Part shown: in pieces, positions 32,688 to 41,462 of the stretch | Layout of the letters: each line of letters begins with the position of its first letter | Position numbering within the stretch: position 1 is the stretch's first letter | Origin: Candidatus Gastranaerophilales bacterium | Lineage (GTDB): Bacteria > Cyanobacteriota > Vampirovibrionia > Gastranaerophilales > Gastranaerophilaceae | Assembly (NCBI GenBank): GCA_944326425.1 | Contig: CALVDX010000001.1 | Location: forward strand, 141,185-205,184 | Length of the DNA stretch: 64,000 bases | Direction of reading: 5' to 3' | Notes under the pieces: model-generated | The model's database searches: none | What the model was told of the DNA's origin: nothing | Seen by the model: the letters and a program-made list of their open reading frames with translations, nothing else | Translations under genes and position numbers: made by a program

Positions 32688-34004
32688 ATGAGATTTACAC
32701 GCTATATGAAAGAGATAGCTGAAATATCCGCTCCGATTATTATGGGTAATCTGGGGTTTATTTTTATCGGTGTCGGCGATGTTATTGTTGCGGGCAGGCA
32801 TTCTACCCAGACACTTGCGGCGGTTAGTATTGCTACAGCCATACTTAATTGTATTATGATGATTGGTATAGGTATACTTTCTGCGGTTGCACCGATTGTT
32901 TCTAATATGCGCGGGGAGGGAAAACAGCCTGAAAAGTATTTTTATCCTACGGTCAAGTTTGCACTTATAATGGGTCTTTTTATTTCACTGTGTATTTTTG
33001 CAGTTGTACCTGTGATTGACCTTTTGGGATATGAGCCGGAACTTGCGGAACTTATAAAAACATATTCTATAATTACTGCGTTTTCGACATTCGGGGTGCT
33101 GCTGCACAGTTCTATAAAGGATTTTTTGCAGTCGTTTGAAATAGTCCTGTTCCCAAATATTCTTACCGTACTTGCAGTATTTCTAAATCTCGGGTTAAAT
33201 ATAATCTTTGTATTCGGGTACTTCGGACTTCCGGAAATGGGTGCTGCAGGGCTTGCAATTGCAAGTTTGATTACCAGATATATTATGGGGTTTGGATTGT
33301 ATTTTTATGCACTGTACAGGCTAAACATATCAATGTACAGTGACCACTCTTATTATAAAAATCTTCTTATAGTTGGAACCCCGATAGCGTTTGCGATACT
33401 TATAGAGTTTGTTGCATTTAATCTGGTTACTATTATTATGGGCAGGGTTTCCGGCCTGTATGCTGCTGCACAGAATATTATAACTACTTTTACTACTGTT
33501 TCATTTATGGTTCCGCTTGCTATTGCTAACGGCTTATCCGTAAAAGTCGGGTATTCCAACGGGGCAAAAAATTACCTTGATGTAAGACGTTATGCCGTAT
33601 CAGGTATTATAATGTCAGAAATTTTTATGTTTTGCAGTGCTTTAACTGTTGCGTCATTTCCGCATTTCTGGATAGGGTTGTTTACTCCTGATAAAGAACT
33701 TATTGCGGTAACTGTTCCGATAGTGTATGTGCTTGCCGGGTTTCAGCTTTTTGACGGTTTACAAGTTACACTTGCCGGGATTTTTAAGGGGCTTAAAGAT
33801 ACCAATATTGTAATGATTGCTAATCTTGTGAGCTACTGGGGTGTGTCAATACCTGTAGGAACTCTTCTTGCTTTTCATTTTAATATGAATATTATGGGCT
33901 ACTGGTACTCTATCGGGATGGCAGCAATTCTTTTGTGTGTAATTATGATTGCGAAACTTATCTTTAAATACCGCGAATGGCAAAAACTGGCACCTTCAAA
34001 GTAA
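32688..34004 (+). CDS. MATE-family multidrug/metabolite exporter
   Basis: A 438-aa protein with 12 hydrophobic segments in two six-helix halves. The opening E-I-A-x-I-S-A-P-I-I-M-G-N-L-G and G-V-G-D-V-I-V-A-G are typical of NorM-like MATE transporters, which use Na+ or H+ gradients to export cationic compounds. The second half repeats the pattern (A-I-L-I-E-F-V-A-F-N-L-V). The exported substrate cannot be told. The start is set by the promoter geometry. Confidence 0.92.
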   Translation: MRFTRYMKEIAEISAPIIMGNLGFIFIGVGDVIVAGRHSTQTLAAVSIATAILNCIMMIGIGILSAVAPIVSNMRGEGKQPEKYFYPTVKFALIMGLFISLCIFAVVPVIDLLGYEPELAELIKTYSIITAFSTFGVLLHSSIKDFLQSFEIVLFPNILTVLAVFLNLGLNIIFVFGYFGLPEMGAAGLAIASLITRYIMGFGLYFYALYRLNISMYSDHSYYKNLLIVGTPIAFAILIEFVAFNLVTIIMGRVSGLYAAAQNIITTFTTVSFMVPLAIANGLSVKVGYSNGAKNYLDVRRYAVSGIIMSEIFMFCSALTVASFPHFWIGLFTPDKELIAVTVPIVYVLAGFQLFDGLQVTLAGIFKGLKDTNIVMIANLVSYWGVSIPVGTLLAFHFNMNIMGYWYSIGMAAILLCVIMIAKLIFKYREWQKLAPSK

Positions 34005-34096
34005 ATTGCCGGTTAAAACAGTAGTTTGTTTAGTAAAATCAACCTGCTACACAGGGGATTTATTTGCATTTTACACTAAAAAAGGTTAAAATTGTC

Positions 34097-34117
34097 ACCC
34101 TGAACTTGTTTCAGGGT
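34097..34117. repeat. Small inverted repeat in the post-MATE gap
   Basis: ACCCTGAA, loop CTTGT, TTCAGGGT. Further pieces of the same kind follow: TTCCACTGCTGTTCC near 34147 is repeated in inverted orientation near 34470 (GGACAGCAGTGG). Together with the dispersed repeat these fill the 507-base gap 34005-34511, which has no credible gene. Confidence 0.6.
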
Positions 34118-34238
34118 CTTACTACCGGTAAGATTCCGAAACAAGTTCCACTGCTGTTCCGAATAATTTTACATTAATTATTCATATAACAATATATTAC
34201 TGAAATAATAGTACATCAGGAAAATATTAAGACAATAA

Positions 34239-34436
34239 TTTTATCGGGGGCTATGCACCCCCGTACCCCGCACCAAATTTCTTTCTTTTTGTTGCGATGC
34301 AAAAAGAAAGAAAATTGGACAAAGAAAGAAAAAACACGCTCCCCAATACAGTCTCTAAACTCAACTCGAGGCAAAATAACTCGCTGCGCTCAGACAAATT
34401 TTGCCCTGTCATTGTTTCGTTAAGAGACTGTAGAAA
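34239..34436. repeat. Structured dispersed repeat, short copy
   Basis: Second copy of the element at 28633-28913, same orientation, lacking the internal extra segment. The core hairpin CTTTCTTTTTG/CAAAAAGAAAG is nearly perfect here. The two copies flank a block with the GH13-type gene, the 31548 gene and the MATE gene. A plausible-looking open frame through it is composed of repeat sequence and is not taken as a gene. Confidence 0.75.
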
Positions 34437-34511
34437 AAGACAGAAAAATAAATATCAAATTTATCTTGGACAGCAGTGGAAACAAGTTCGGAATGACATT
34501 ATATCTGTCCC

Positions 34512-35645
34512 CTACACAGCCGCTGCAGCTTTTGCCTGTTTTGCCTTCCGTTGTTTTCTTCTCATAAGGTCAACAAAAGCTTCGAGTCTTGTAATGTATC
34601 CGGCACGCCCTGTTTGTTCATCCATAATAAGCGTAAGAATAGGAACTTCACAGTCCTTACGCATTGCAGGGAATATGTTTTGCGACATAATTTCCGGCAT
34701 GCAGGTAAACGGACTTATATGGATAATCCCGTCTTTGTGCTGTTCATTAGCATAAGCGACATCAGATACACATTCAAGCGCATCGCCGCCTATATCTCTC
34801 ATTAAGTATGGCTTAGCAAGCCGTTCTGCTCTTTGCAGGTGGGTTTCCCCTTTTCTAAAAGCTTTAGGTATAATTGCATCCTTTAAAAAGCTGCTTACCG
34901 TAAGGCTGCGTCTTGTTTGAACGCCCATTCTGCCAAGTTCGCGTTCAATATTCTGATTAGAAAAATCATCGTTTACAAGGTAAATTTCACCCGTAATATC
35001 AACATTTAAAACTTCGCGTTTAGGGTCAATCGGTGTCTTTTCTATTTCTGCAAGTGCTTTATGGTAAGCTTTTTTTAATTCATGGGTGCTGTTAACTTTG
35101 TCAATAAGTTTTAGCGCTTTTTTGTAATTCTTTTCAGCTGTACCCGGCGTGATTTCTCTTGCGCGGTAATAAGAAAGCGCAGAGTCTAAATCATCAACCA
35201 CAAAAACTTTTCTTATACCTATGTTAATAGCACGCATAAACAAAATCGGGTCATTTTTTTGTGTAAGTTCTTTTAAGAAGTTATAAAGTCCTTTTATTCC
35301 GTCATAGAGTGAAAGCTCAATATAATTTGCACTGTACCCCATATCCTGTAATGTTTTGTGGATATTCTGCCCGTATTCTCCCAGTCTGCAAATCCCCGGA
35401 GATGTAATCATAGCAACATAATCGGCACCGCCTTCTATTGCTTCAATGAAGTTTCCTAAAATCAGTTTGTACGGCAGGCAAATGGCCTCAGGTGAATTTT
35501 TTGTGCCAAGGGACAGCGTTTTTTTGTTTGTATAGGGCGGAATGTATGGTTCTACTCCTACTTTTCTGAGCGCAGCTGCCCAGGCTATTGATATTGACCC
35601 CATGTGCGGGAATGCTACTTTAATTTTCTTTTCTTTTTCTTTCAT
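34512..35645 (-). CDS. 2-hydroxyacyl-CoA dehydratase/DUF2229-like protein
   Basis: A 377-aa soluble protein resembling the BadF/HgdB-associated DUF2229 family: V-A-F-P-H-M-G near the start, E-A-I-C-L-P-Y-K-L, S-P-G-I-C-R-L-G-E-Y, G-G-D-A-L-E-C-V and I-H-I-S-P-F-T-C-M-P-E-I. The conserved cysteines could hold an Fe-S cluster as in dehydratase subunits. The partner ATPase activase is not in the window. The last 15 residues are lysine- and alanine-rich. Biochemical role unknown. Confidence 0.75.
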   Translation of the reverse strand: MKEKEKKIKVAFPHMGSISIAWAAALRKVGVEPYIPPYTNKKTLSLGTKNSPEAICLPYKLILGNFIEAIEGGADYVAMITSPGICRLGEYGQNIHKTLQDMGYSANYIELSLYDGIKGLYNFLKELTQKNDPILFMRAINIGIRKVFVVDDLDSALSYYRAREITPGTAEKNYKKALKLIDKVNSTHELKKAYHKALAEIEKTPIDPKREVLNVDITGEIYLVNDDFSNQNIERELGRMGVQTRRSLTVSSFLKDAIIPKAFRKGETHLQRAERLAKPYLMRDIGGDALECVSDVAYANEQHKDGIIHISPFTCMPEIMSQNIFPAMRKDCEVPILTLIMDEQTGRAGYITRLEAFVDLMRRKQRKAKQAKAAAAV

Positions 35646-35726
35646 TGGTTTGTTTCCTGTTCTAACGTTTTGTGTTTTATGTGGTGTTAGTTAAATTTAT
35701 CCGGAGTCCCTTATTTTACGAGCTAT

Positions 35727-37151
35727 TTACCCCTCTTTGAACTGTAAATCCGGATGCCGCGCAGCAAGTGTTTCATCAACCCGTTTTACAGGAGTTGAGT
35801 GCGGTGATGCCATTACAAATTCAGGTCTTTCTTTTATTTCATCCGCGATTTTAATCATTACATCTATAAAGTTATCTAATACTGCTTTTGATTCCGTTTC
35901 TGTCGGCTCAATCATAATTGCCTCATGAACAATGAGCGGGAAATACACGGTTGGCGGGTGAATACTGTAGTCCATAAGTCTTTTGGCGATACCTATGGTA
36001 TTAACCCCCTGTTCTTTCTGCCAGTCTCCGCTTAAAACAAACTCGTGCATGCAAGGTTCATCATAAGGAAGAAGGTATTTACCTTTTAACTTTTCTTTTA
36101 TGTAATTTGCGTTAAGAACGGCATCTCCGCTTGCTTTTTTCAGGTTATCGCCCATCATAAGAATGTAAGCGTAGGCTTTTACAAGAACTCCAAAATTCCC
36201 AAAGAATGCTTTAACCTTGCCTATAGAGTGTTTTAAATTATAATTCCGGTAATATTTTTTACCGTCAAAGTCAATAACCGGCGACGGTAAATATTCTTTT
36301 AGTGCTTCTGTTACACAAATCGGGCCGGCGCCGGGGCCTCCGCCGCCGTGAGGGGTTGCAAAAGTTTTATGCAGATTTAAGTGAACTACATCAAATCCCA
36401 TTATGTACGGGTTTGTATAACCCATTACCGCATTAAAGTTTGCCCCGTCATAATAAAGCAGGGAGCCGTTATCGTGCATTATTTTTGATATTTCTAACAC
36501 TTTTTCTTCAAACAGCCCTAAAGTATTAGGGTTTGTCATCATAATTGCAGCTACATCTTTATCAAGGTGCGCTTTTAGGTCTGCAATATCAACCTGTCCG
36601 CGTTCATTGGATTTAATTTGTACAATCTCAAACCCGCACATTTTTGCGCTTGCAGGATTTGTTCCGTGTGCGGAATCAGGTACAAGAACTTTTGTCCTTT
36701 TTTCGCCTTTTATTTCAAAGTATTTTTTTATAACCATCATTCCGCTCAATTCTCCGTGAGCACCTGCGCAAGGTTGCAAACTTACAGCCTGCATCCCTGT
36801 TATTACTTTGAGTGCTTCCTGCAGTCTGTACATGAGTTCCAGCGCGCCCTGCGAGTCTTCATCGCTTGAAAGCGGATGAAGGTTTGTAAAACCTTCCAGT
36901 GATGCCAGAAATTCATTAACCTTCGGGTTGTACTTCATTGTGCAGGACCCCAGCGGATAGAACCCTTTTTCTATACAAAAATTCCTGTCAGAGAGTTCTT
37001 TATAGTGCCTCATAACTTCAAGTTCACTAAGCTGCGGCAAACCAATATTTCCCTGTCTTAAAAACTTGGATGAGATACAATCACAGGACTTAGTTTCCGA
37101 CTCCAGCAATATCCCGTTAACTCCGCTGCTTTTTTCAAAAATAGTTTTCAT
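35727..37151 (-). CDS. gcvPB: Glycine dehydrogenase (decarboxylating) subunit 2
   Basis: The PLP-dependent P-protein half of the glycine cleavage system. The PLP lysine motif is H-L-N-L-H-K-T-F-A-T-P-H-G-G-G-G-P-G; G-S-C-T-M-K-Y-N-P-K near residue 67 and A-H-G-T-N-P-A-S-A are also typical. 474 aa is normal for the split form. gcvPA, gcvT and gcvH are not in the window. The start overlaps the sigma-factor stop (ATGA), so it is translated from the sigma-factor mRNA. Confidence 0.96.
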   Translation of the reverse strand: MKTIFEKSSGVNGILLESETKSCDCISSKFLRQGNIGLPQLSELEVMRHYKELSDRNFCIEKGFYPLGSCTMKYNPKVNEFLASLEGFTNLHPLSSDEDSQGALELMYRLQEALKVITGMQAVSLQPCAGAHGELSGMMVIKKYFEIKGEKRTKVLVPDSAHGTNPASAKMCGFEIVQIKSNERGQVDIADLKAHLDKDVAAIMMTNPNTLGLFEEKVLEISKIMHDNGSLLYYDGANFNAVMGYTNPYIMGFDVVHLNLHKTFATPHGGGGPGAGPICVTEALKEYLPSPVIDFDGKKYYRNYNLKHSIGKVKAFFGNFGVLVKAYAYILMMGDNLKKASGDAVLNANYIKEKLKGKYLLPYDEPCMHEFVLSGDWQKEQGVNTIGIAKRLMDYSIHPPTVYFPLIVHEAIMIEPTETESKAVLDNFIDVMIKIADEIKERPEFVMASPHSTPVKRVDETLAARHPDLQFKEG

Positions 37152-37741
37152 TCACACTCCTGTTTTATTAGTTCCTTCTTTATTTTTTCCAGTGCGTACT
37201 GGATAATTCTTGAAATACGTGATTGTGAAAGGTTAAACTCGGATGATATGTCTTTGAGCTTTTTGTTATAAAAAAACTTAGCTTTAATAATTTCTCGTTC
37301 TTTTTCAGGCAGATCATTTATTGCAGACTCAATACAACGACGAATTTCTGCCATTTGTGCGTGGGCTTCCGGTGAGGCTGACGTGTCCTTTAAAACAACA
37401 GGAGTGTCATTGTCACTTACATCATCAATTGATAAAATCGGGGTGTAATGCGGTGCTGCGTTTTCCTGGGTTTTCAAAAGATACCACTTATACCGCCGGC
37501 GGACTTCGTTTCTTATGGCCCACTTAATTGCGTTTGATAAGTATGCGTTATTAAAAAACGTATTTGTACGTGCATTTTTAAATAAATAGTAAACCGTGTA
37601 GTTTCCAACATTTACAACTTCATTAAATTCAATCAAACCGAGCGAAGAGAATTTCTTGAATTCTACTTTGCTTATTGTTTCAATCAGCTCTTTATATTGT
37701 GATATGTCTATTTTCTTTTTGTTATCAATAGCTTCGCCCAT
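37148..37741 (-). CDS. Alternative sigma-70-family factor coupled to gcvPB
   Basis: A 197-aa sigma factor with a region 2 in about 28-95 (F-S-S-L-G-L-I-E-F-N-E-V-V-N-V-G then Y-L-S-N-A-I-K-W-A-I-R-N-E-V-R-R-R) and a region 4 helix-turn-helix in 140-190 (L-P-E-K-E-R-E-I-I-K-A-K-F, L-S-Q-S-R-I-S-R-I). Region 3 is short, so it fits a group 3 or ECF-like factor. It may drive one of the atypical promoter motifs in the window, which is only a suggestion. No anti-sigma gene is adjacent. Confidence 0.88.
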   Translation of the reverse strand: MGEAIDNKKKIDISQYKELIETISKVEFKKFSSLGLIEFNEVVNVGNYTVYYLFKNARTNTFFNNAYLSNAIKWAIRNEVRRRYKWYLLKTQENAAPHYTPILSIDDVSDNDTPVVLKDTSASPEAHAQMAEIRRCIESAINDLPEKEREIIKAKFFYNKKLKDISSEFNLSQSRISRIIQYALEKIKKELIKQECE

Positions 37742-37937
37742 ACTTATATCATACCCTAAAAATTATACTGGTAAAGGGGGGCGAGGGGTAAATTTTGGGG
37801 GCTGTATTTTGAAATTGTCACACTGAAATTCTAACCAGAAATGGTCTTGGTAGTTTACTGTATATAAAACTTCATAATTGTTATTATTTTATTGTTTATA
37901 GGGTTTATGAATGTTAATATTTTTCTGGGTAGCAGAT

Positions 37938-38654
37938 ATGAAAAAATTAATTTTTGTATTATCTTTTGCATTTTGTTTTATTCTTCCGGTGATGGCGGAG
38001 GAACAAACTGAATTAAATAAATCTGTTGAATTCTATAATTCTGCGGTTACAGACTACAAGTCTGAAAAATATGTTCCTGCGCTAAAGTCTTTGAATAAAG
38101 CAATAGCGGAAGAGCCTGAAAACGATTTGTACCTGTTTACGCGCGGTGTGCTAAGGTATGACGCTTTTAAAGACTATCCCGGTGCTATTGCGGATTTTAA
38201 AAAGGTTGAGGAAATTAATCCTGATTATCCTGAATTGTATTCAGAGCTTGCGTATGTATCTGTTTTCAATCATGATATTCCAGGTGCGAATGAATATTTA
38301 GCTATTGCCGAAACCAAAGGGAAAAATGATTTAAAAATATTTTTAACGCGTGCGCTTATTTGCATTGCTTATCAGAATTATTCCGGTGCAATTTTACAAT
38401 ATGATAAAGCTATTGAAATTTATCCGGAGAATTCTGATTTATATTTGCGCAGAGGGTATGCAAAGTCGTATATGCGCAAATACCGTGAAGCGATGAAGGA
38501 TTATGATAAAGCAATTGAATTGAATCCTAAAAATTATTCAGCATACGAAAAAAGGGCAGAAATTCATAACACGATGCTCAGAAGCGGTAAAGCGCGTAAG
38601 GATTGGATTAAATCTGATGAATTAAGGTTTGAAAGAAACGGCAAAAAAGATTAA
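37938..38654 (+). CDS. Periplasmic TPR protein
   Basis: A signal peptide (M-K-K-L-I-F-V-L-S-F-A-F-C-F, cleavage near V-M-A-E) is followed by at least five TPR units to the C-terminus (Y-P-E-N-S-D-L-Y-L-R-R-G-Y-A and E-L-N-P-K-N-Y-S-A-Y-E-K-R). The start at 38-kb position 37938 is preferred to an ATG at 37911 because it gives a clean signal peptide, and the upstream region resembles that of the 40771 gene. Role: periplasmic scaffold, partner unknown. Confidence 0.78.
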   Translation: MKKLIFVLSFAFCFILPVMAEEQTELNKSVEFYNSAVTDYKSEKYVPALKSLNKAIAEEPENDLYLFTRGVLRYDAFKDYPGAIADFKKVEEINPDYPELYSELAYVSVFNHDIPGANEYLAIAETKGKNDLKIFLTRALICIAYQNYSGAILQYDKAIEIYPENSDLYLRRGYAKSYMRKYREAMKDYDKAIELNPKNYSAYEKRAEIHNTMLRSGKARKDWIKSDELRFERNGKKD

Positions 38655-38672
38655 GTTATTTGCACCAACCAC

Positions 38673-38700
38673 TTGCACAAAATTATTTATGCGTTATGAT
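38673..38700 (+). promoter_or_regulatory. Likely tRNA-Lys promoter
   Basis: TTGCAC, 16 bases, TATGAT, about 83 bases before the tRNA. Confidence 0.35.
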
Positions 38701-38782
38701 AACCAATGTGGGTGGACAGTCCTTTGAGGTTGGATTGGCTGCGAGACGGTAACCCGTCGAAAAAATTTTCACAATTAAATAT

Positions 38783-38854
38783 AGACCAGTGGCGCAGTGG
38801 TAGCGCAGAAGACTCTTAATCTTTTGGTCGTGGGTTCGAATCCCACCTGGTCTA
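38783..38854 (+). tRNA. tRNA-Lys (anticodon CTT)
   Basis: Cloverleaf: acceptor AGACCAG/CTGGTCT with discriminator A, D arm GCGC-AGTGGTA-GCGC, anticodon loop CTCTTAA (CTT) on stem GAAGA/TCTTT, and T arm GTGGG-TTCGAAT-CCCAC. No variable arm. CCA is not encoded. A T-run follows directly and may end the transcript. Confidence 0.95.
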
Positions 38855-38917
38855 TTTTTTATTGCTTTTTTCAGTTCTAACCTGACATTCTGGAATATTA
38901 GGTTGTTCAAGTCCGTA

Positions 38918-40051
38918 TCAGGTATTATGTAGATTTAGAGATTCTAACAATTTTTTTGTGAGTTCATCATTTTGTTTTTTACTTTTCTTTAGGTTATATT
39001 CATAGTTTTTAGGCAAAGCATTTTTGTTAAATTCTTTTTCTGTTTTATTATCTTTAAATGAAAATGTTATATCCATAACTTCTTCTGTAAAAACTTTCCA
39101 AGGCACTTTTATATCATAATCTGAATAATGTGGGTCTGTTAAAATTACTTCTTTTCCATAATTAACAGCCTTTATAGAGTATGCATGTCCACCATGTAGA
39201 TAGTTTTTCGTTGCTTTATCACCATAATCAGTGAATGGTGTAAAAGCGCACCAACCTGAAATATTTGTCTTATGTTGAGCTAAATATTTAAGCATATTAT
39301 CTACATCTTTTCCCGCAGTAGATTGTTCCTTCATATGAGAGATATAAACTTTTTTTGTTTTTATACCTAACAATTCCGAAATTGGATATTGGTCAAATTT
39401 GTCTGTTGTTATTCCTGCAAAAATATATGAACGATAGTTTCCTCCCATTTCTTGTATATAATCATCGTCTTCTTTTCTAGCGGCTAAACCCTGTTTTACA
39501 ATTTCTTTAAATGTTATTTCTGTCGCTAATTCAAAGGCAATCATGTCATCATCGCCATCAGAATAATTGCCGCTTTTTCTTGCTTGCTCTATTTGATATG
39601 CTGTAATATGAATTTCTTTTTGTTCTAATGGTGAACCTTTAAATATAATCGTAACACCACTACTACCGTCTTCATCAGGAATTATAGCATTATAAATTGC
39701 ATTTCTCCCCCATTCTGTTTGACTTAATGCATTAATATCAGATAGCAGCCAACAATCCCCTTGTGTCATTGGTTGTTTTGTTGGTTCAATTCTTCTGTTA
39801 AATCTTGTTTCTGGTTGTGTTCTAGTAAAGTTTCCTCCCAGGATTTCGGTTATATCAATATCATTAGTTTTAGCAGGTTTGAATAATTGTTCATTATCTA
39901 TTAAAAATAAACTCACACCTGATTTAATTTTTTTTGCAACTTCAAATGTAATAGCTCCATCGTTTAACATCTCTTCTACAATTGCATCTCTTGAGTAGAG
40001 CGGGTATTTTTGTTGATATTTATTGTATAATGATTGAATTCCATCGAACAT
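38918..40051 (-). CDS. Calpain-like cysteine protease (family C2)
   Basis: A 377-aa protein with the calpain core: Q-G-D-C100-W-L-L-S-D-I-N-A-L (catalytic cysteine) and G-G-H289-A-Y-S-I-K-A-V (catalytic histidine). The third residue, normally asparagine, falls in L-T-D-P-H-Y-S-D-Y, so aspartate may replace it. There is no signal peptide. Bacterial calpains are uncommon and usually linked to surface or signalling roles. It is convergent with tRNA-Lys, separated by 64 bases, and has an HLR1-type box upstream at 40123. AGAGG lies before the ATG. Confidence 0.85.
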   Translation of the reverse strand: MFDGIQSLYNKYQQKYPLYSRDAIVEEMLNDGAITFEVAKKIKSGVSLFLIDNEQLFKPAKTNDIDITEILGGNFTRTQPETRFNRRIEPTKQPMTQGDCWLLSDINALSQTEWGRNAIYNAIIPDEDGSSGVTIIFKGSPLEQKEIHITAYQIEQARKSGNYSDGDDDMIAFELATEITFKEIVKQGLAARKEDDDYIQEMGGNYRSYIFAGITTDKFDQYPISELLGIKTKKVYISHMKEQSTAGKDVDNMLKYLAQHKTNISGWCAFTPFTDYGDKATKNYLHGGHAYSIKAVNYGKEVILTDPHYSDYDIKVPWKVFTEEVMDITFSFKDNKTEKEFNKNALPKNYEYNLKKSKKQNDELTKKLLESLNLHNT

Positions 40052-40122
40052 GTCAAAACCTCTTATCTTACAGTTTATATATCGTCTAAAATTTTTTAAT
40101 CTTTAATTAGTTTGAATAAACT

Positions 40123-40140
40123 GTTACAAATCTTTACATA
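40123..40140 (-). promoter_or_regulatory. HLR1-type box upstream of the calpain-like gene
   Basis: On the plus strand GTTACAAA-TC-TTTACATA, an exact match to the RpaB HLR1 consensus. It is oriented toward the minus-strand calpain gene as the other boxes are toward theirs, 72 bases from its start codon. Confidence 0.55.
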
Positions 40141-40144
40141 CAAT

Positions 40145-40705
40145 ATGGATAATGCGGAAACATTTAATAATTTAGAACGGTTAAAAGCAAAAGGACAATT
40201 TGAGATTAATGACGGATTTTTACCCAAGTTGGGTAATACAGAGTTTATGGTTAAAAAGTTTAATATGAGTAAAAAAGTAAAAATTTCAAGTTTAACAAAT
40301 GCGGACTTAACCAGTGCTGATACTTTCAGGTCTGATATAAATGGTTCGTTAATTCTTGATAATTATAAACTGGAAGATATTGAAATGACTACACGGCATA
40401 AGTCATTTGCAACACTTTTGCAAGGCTCTTATAATATACGCGGACAGGAGGCGGATATTAATATTTATGGTAAATATGACAGGCAGGCCCCCAAGGGGGT
40501 TAAAATTCTTTTCCTTCCGCTGAACTGGATAATTAATTTTGCACTCAGAAACGATGAGTCTAAGGCTTTTTATCAGAAAGAATTAAACAAAATTCCTTCT
40601 ATAGAATGTTTGGATAAAGATAAAAATGAGAGATATTTTAAGATAAATCTAAAAGGAAATTTGAATACAGAACAGATTAAAGTTGATATTAAGGCGCTTC
40701 AATAA
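40145..40705 (+). CDS. AsmA-like C-terminal domain, possibly a truncated gene
   Basis: About 186 residues resembling the C-terminal end of AsmA/DUF3971-like envelope proteins: G-Q-F-E-I-N-D-G-F-L-P-K-L-G, a repeating beta pattern, N-G-S-L-I-L-D-N-Y and Y-N-I-R-G-Q-E-A-D-I-N-I-Y-G. There is no signal peptide or transmembrane anchor, no Shine-Dalgarno, and a stop codon 45 bases upstream in frame, whereas relatives are much longer. It may be a 3' remnant cut when the calpain gene and its promoter arrived. Family assignment is tentative. Confidence 0.5.
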   Translation: MDNAETFNNLERLKAKGQFEINDGFLPKLGNTEFMVKKFNMSKKVKISSLTNADLTSADTFRSDINGSLILDNYKLEDIEMTTRHKSFATLLQGSYNIRGQEADINIYGKYDRQAPKGVKILFLPLNWIINFALRNDESKAFYQKELNKIPSIECLDKDKNERYFKINLKGNLNTEQIKVDIKALQ

Positions 40706-40770
40706 TTATTGTTATTATTTTGTTTGTATTATACTTTATTTTGATAGGGTATGAGAAAACGGAAGCAGGC

Positions 40771-41406
40771 ATGAAAAAATTAATTTTAGTATTAACTGTA
40801 ATATTTATGGCAGCGGTGGTTAATGCTGCTGAATATGATTACGGTGTTAAAGAAGCGTGTTATAATCCCCAGACTTCGTTCTGGGCAGCTAAAAAACAGA
40901 CGGATAATGATGTTTGTTTGACTTACAGCGGTTATGCCGGTTCCGGCGGGTTTAGCGAGTACCGTTACCAGGACGGGAAACTTGCAATAGGTCCTGTGAC
41001 TAATATTGAGTTTATTACGGATGGTAATTTTATCGGGATTAATTCACACGATTTGAAATTTGTTAAGTATCTTTATAATGACGGGCAGGTAAAATCAGTA
41101 TTCCTTACGGAGGAAGAAGTCCAAAAACTTTATCCTGATTATGAAATTGTAAAAATATCCCAGTTTAAAGATAACGAATTAACAATTAGTAAAAAAATAT
41201 TTACCAAAAAGAAAGTATTATTACTAAACGATACGCGTGATTCTTTTTATAAGTACACATACAAACCTGCAGGTGTTAACAGCTCCGGTATAAAACCTTT
41301 TGTAAAAATATCACATCCGGGGAAAATAGTATTCTCTCACTACGGTGTCGATACAGAAATCTTCCCTGCTCTGAAGATATATGTTAAGAATAAACTTCGC
41401 GGATAG
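40771..41406 (+). CDS. Secreted protein, unrecognised
   Basis: A signal peptide (M-K-K-L-I-L-V-L-T-V-I-F-M-A-A, cleavage near V-N-A-A-E) and about 190 residues of beta-rich mature protein with two cysteines (E-A-C-Y and D-V-C-L) that could form a disulphide. The start at 40771 has GGAAGCAGG upstream; the longer in-frame ATG at 40720 lacks a signal peptide. The upstream leader resembles that of the TPR gene at 37938. Function unknown; periplasm likely. Confidence 0.7.
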   Translation: MKKLILVLTVIFMAAVVNAAEYDYGVKEACYNPQTSFWAAKKQTDNDVCLTYSGYAGSGGFSEYRYQDGKLAIGPVTNIEFITDGNFIGINSHDLKFVKYLYNDGQVKSVFLTEEEVQKLYPDYEIVKISQFKDNELTISKKIFTKKKVLLLNDTRDSFYKYTYKPAGVNSSGIKPFVKISHPGKIVFSHYGVDTEIFPALKIYVKNKLRG

Positions 41407-41462
41407 TGTAAACGTAGATTTTAGCGGAGTATCGTAAATTTTAAAAACTTAAGGAGATTTTT

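Noticed and set aside
34297..34755. A 152-codon plus-strand frame starting in the dispersed repeat
   Set aside because: Its first part is repeat sequence also found at 28591-28926, and the rest is antisense to the DUF2229-like gene.
38683..38910. A 75-codon minus-strand frame across tRNA-Lys
   Set aside because: It reads G-G-I-R-T-H-D-Q-K-I-K, the well-known spurious translation of an antisense tRNA; no ribosome-binding site.
38855..40140. tRNA-Lys as an attachment site for an integrated island
   Set aside because: No repeat of the tRNA 3' end was found downstream and no integrase is present.
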